This document shows positions 61,701 through 64,000 of a stretch of 64,000 nucleotides of DNA, piece after piece. The first letter of the stretch is position 1. Each line of letters begins with the position of its first letter. The stretch comes from Amoebophrya sp. A120 (Eukaryota; Sar; Dinophyceae; Syndiniales; Amoebophryaceae). Under the pieces are notes generated by a model, which did no database searches, had not been told where the DNA came from, and was given only the letters and a program-made list of their open reading frames with translations. The DNA lies in assembly GCA_905178155.1 (NCBI GenBank), contig CAJINV010000005.1, positions 4,136,918 to 4,200,917 of the forward strand. Direction: 5' to 3'. The position numbers were made by a program, and so were the translations under genes.

Positions 61701-64000
61701 TTTTTGTACCCTTTTACTTGCCCCACAACCACACCACGGCCCGTGTCCGACGACTGAGGCATATGCTTCTCGGGGTCTGCTTCTGCGGTGCCCGTGCCAG
61801 GCACCAAAGTTGTTCTTTCCGACTCTTCTTTACCCGCCTCAGGAGCTGCGGACGCCGTGGGCCAGACTTTCTGATCCGCACTGTTCGGCGCCCCCGATTG
61901 GGGCTGGCGTCCATCTTGCGGCACGATGCCGATGGCAGGAGGAGTTTCTGGTTCGTCCCCCTGTCGTGGGGAAGATCCCTGTTGCACCGCTGCCGCCACG
62001 TTTCCGCCCTCACCGATTCCGCTCCTCGGTCCGGACGGCAATGTATTCGTGCCAGACAGTCTACCGCGTCCGTTGCCGTCGCCCGCAGAGAGCGACAGGT
62101 CATAGTGGCTCTCCGCGAGCCGCTTGGTGAAGAGGTGCAGGAGGCCGTAGGACGGATCTGAGAATGTCTATCAGCGGCGAATATGTCTGGGTCTGAAACA
62201 ATGCAAGATCATCTGCCATGCATATACCTGCGGACCACACACACACACAGAGTCGGGAATGCACACAAAGACAAAAGCATCGCAAATTTTGCGCGAGCTT
62301 CCACATGCCTACTGCGCATGAGACGTCCGGCGCCTGTTGCCTAGCAAGAATTGCGCAACTCGAAGCGTTCATGCACCACAAACTTTTATATTTTTTTGTG
62401 ATCGAGACTTAGCGTGACAAGTTGCAGTCTTGTTCTTCCAGACCCATACATATTTGCAATGCATAATGCCATGACCAGCACAATGATGGAGGTGTAGACC
62501 GAGAAACTGAGGTAGGACCTCCACAGTATCCTGCGTAAAGACGTCCGCACCCAAGAGTCAAGATGGGGATGTCGAAACACAAATCCAGAAGTTTTGGGAG
62601 TGACAAGTTCCGCTCTGCATTGTAGCGCAGTTTAGCAAAGCCAACCGCATGACAAAGCCTCTCATGAAGATGCGCATTACAAATGTTCCTGCAATTGGTA
62701 TTGGAATTGCAAATCTGCATTGACAACTCTGGGGTGGAGATGCTTTTGCTCAGGATACAGAGGCGCACATACTTATTGCGAGAGCCCCTGCGGGTCGCGT
62801 TCCATCCGGTCACCAGGGACCGGGAATCCTCGTGGTGCTGTGCTCCGAAAGGAGGATCCACACCGTCGAGGTCGTTGTAGGCCGGCAAATCCGGTGGGGA
62901 GGACGACGCTGCGTGAGCAGACGATGCTGCGGCTTCATACCAAAACTCCTCCTGTAGGTCCGCGCGGCCCTGCTCCTCCACCTCCTTAATCCTGCGTAAA
63001 AACGTACCCACCCTGTGGAAAGCAAAGACGAGAAATCGGGTAGACAAATGATCCCAAAGCTTTTTAAGGACTCGCTAATGATAGAGAGGACTCGCTGTCG
63101 CTAATCATGAATTAGGCCTGCAATATATCAAGTTAAGCCATGGCCAGGGAAAAAATCAGCCGAATGGAGCAACGCAAAACCGGAAAATGCTCGTCGTGCT
63201 ATTAACCGTCACACAAGATCTCCAAAAATCTCTATTTTTATTGCTGTCATCAGAGTAAGAAGCATTCCGAAACGCCAGTGGACGATCGAGATCCGCCTCA
63301 CGGTGCTGCGCATGATAAGGAACATCCGGGAGGGCGCGGGGCATGCAAGTCAGCATGACAAAAAATTATGTCCCGGGGTGTTTACGTTTTCACGCAGGAT
63401 ACCCTGAAGCTCGTCTGATTCTCTTTCCATCATGTCCGCCGCAGCAAGGTCGTGTCCGACGAAATCATCATGTCGGACCCCAATCATACCTCGTGACTCG
63501 GGGGAAATGTCCGAGGAAAAAGTTGTAGCGGGCTTGGCGCTTACCCTGCTACCATGCGTCCCAGTGTCTAGTTCCCAAGGAGAAGTAGTGGTTGAGGCCG
63601 TGATCTCTGTATTGTGAGGGAAAATACCCCCTCCCCATATCGAAAACGAAGTTTGTGACGCTGTATAATTTGAGTACAACATCACAAAGCGACTTGTAAT
63701 ATTCCTAGAAGGCCAAGAGACGCAGTTGTGCCCTCGTTTGCAGGCAATTTGTCATCCTATTTCCCGGTTCCAGTTGCTTTTCCTGTCATGCTGAAGACGG
63801 AAGGCCTTTCCACGCCAGCCAGCACTAGTGTCGGCGTCCGCATCTTTTCCCTTCTAGCATGACAACGTGATTAATTTGTGGTGACAAATCATGCTACACG
63901 ACAAATCTCCCTTTGAGTACTTATGGGAACAAGGGGGGACTTTTCATTTCGATACTCTGGACGAGAAGACGAAAAAGTTGCGGCTCCTGGTGGCATATTG
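58704..64000 (-). CDS. Polytopic membrane protein, 5' end outside the window
   Basis: Exons on the minus strand: about 63560-63402 (SPESRGMIGVRHDDFVGHDL, MERESDELQG), about 62986-62758 (KEVEEQGRADLQEEFWYEAA, RRGSRNKYVRL), 62526-62465 (WRSYLSFSVYTSIIVLVMA, a membrane helix), 62168 to about 61450 (FSDPSYGLLHLFTKRLAESH, then a long disordered stretch), about 61117-60366 (disordered, then the helix YPFFVFVAITALYTLCSAFV and a GTGAGA donor), possibly about 59960-59680 (Ala/Arg-rich), and about 59240-58704 (SQVCVALFSSLFVFENNFVT, LFAFLYASSVVLGISVLVRK, to a TGA stop). Several helices separated by long low-complexity loops point to an integral membrane protein. I do not recognise the family. The first junctions are solid (frame kept across three introners). 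The link to the last exons rests on strand, order and character only. Confidence 0.6.
59561..59602. repeat. Short palindrome in an intron
   Basis: AAGGACCGAACAGACCTTTT is followed directly by its near-exact inverse AAAAGGTCCGTTCGGTCCTT, with one mispair. It could form a hairpin of about 20 bp. Function unknown. Confidence 0.85.
62169..62464. mobile_element. Introner, family A, in the membrane-protein gene
   Basis: The ends are TATCAGCGGCGAATATGTC and ACATATTTGCAATGCATA. The flanks ATGTC / ATGCC differ at one base. Removal joins YTSIIVLVMA to FSDPSYGLLHLF in frame, completing a membrane helix. Confidence 0.85.
62527..62757. mobile_element. Introner, family C, in the membrane-protein gene
   Basis: The ends are TATCCTGCGTAAAGACGTCC and GATGCTTTTGCTCAGGATA. 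The flanks CACAG / CAGAG differ at one base. Removal joins RNKYVRL to WRSYLSFSVYTS in frame. Confidence 0.87.
62987..63401. mobile_element. Introner, family C, in the membrane-protein gene
   Basis: The ends TAATCCTGCGTAAAAACGTAC and GTTTACGTTTTCACGCAGGATA (CCCACCC / GGGGTG inside) are inverted repeats. The flanks are only loosely alike. It lies between ESDELQG and KEVEEQGRADLQ. Confidence 0.75.
63610..63954. mobile_element. Introner, family B, at the right edge
   Basis: The ends TATTGTGAGGGAAAATACC and GGACTTTTCATTTCGATA (CCTCCCCATA / TATGGGAAC further in) are inverted repeats. The target duplication CTCTG is perfect (63605-63609 and 63955-63959). Confidence 0.9.

Noticed and set aside
1-64000. 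Dinoflagellate spliced-leader genes, tRNA or rRNA genes
   Set aside because: I looked for the spliced-leader core and for obvious rRNA-like blocks and saw none. tRNA genes cannot be excluded without a covariance-model scan.

Overview
The window reads as nuclear DNA of an intron-rich protist. The best guess is a syndinian dinoflagellate close to Amoebophrya. The reasons are: eukaryotic genes (a TBC1D13-type Rab GAP, an ELO fatty-acid elongase, a kinesin) cut into many short exons; introns that are repeated elements with terminal inverted repeats, flanked by 5-bp direct repeats that coincide with the splice junction; and a mix of GT-AG and non-canonical splice boundaries. Introner elements and non-canonical introns are known from Amoebophrya. 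The assignment is inference and was not checked by any search.

Every protein gene I can support lies on the minus strand, so the window is best read from 64,000 down to 1. 64,000-58,704: 3' part of a polytopic membrane protein gene of unknown identity. 58.7-55.8 kb: mostly non-coding, with a roughly 1-kb segment flanked by inverted repeats. 55,620 downward: a kinesin whose motor domain can be rebuilt exon by exon to about 51.4 kb, followed by coiled-coil, Gln-rich, Asn-Pro-rich and disordered exons that probably belong to the same very long transcription unit. Exons with matching phase continue through 45.4-44.35 kb, across a 13.2-kb LTR retrotransposon, to 30.85 kb, and further coiled-coil or Lys-rich exons run to about 25.6 kb. 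More exons and a clear C-terminal stop lie at 23.5-20.29 kb. Whether 55.6-20.3 kb is one gene or several is not settled. 18,963-16,668: ELO elongase. 15,159-12,560: a TPR-like protein of unknown role. 11.2-10.5 kb: a doubtful membrane ORF. 10,357-2,120: the TBC1D13-like Rab GAP. 1-2 kb: two introner copies but no recognised exon.

Mobile DNA dominates. I count about 31 introner-like insertions in at least six sequence families, most with the form TATC/TATG...GATA/CATA and a 5-bp target duplication. At many junctions, removing the element plus one duplication copy restores the frame of a recognisable domain, for example the kinesin P-loop, the ELO HxxHH region and the TBC domain. An exon fragment near 22 kb carries one of these elements, while a second copy of that fragment at 23.4 kb has the uninterrupted site. 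The LTR element (Ty1/copia order, integrase-RT-RNase H) has inserted inside an introner. Its Pol carries an N-terminal DUF4326-like domain and a substituted RT catalytic motif, and its body holds a perfect 113-bp-arm hairpin. A 1.8-kb insertion with a 14-bp target duplication and a pentanucleotide tail looks like a non-LTR retrotransposon remnant.

Exon limits were read by eye and are approximate unless a target duplication fixes them. Many exons are too short to show as long ORFs.
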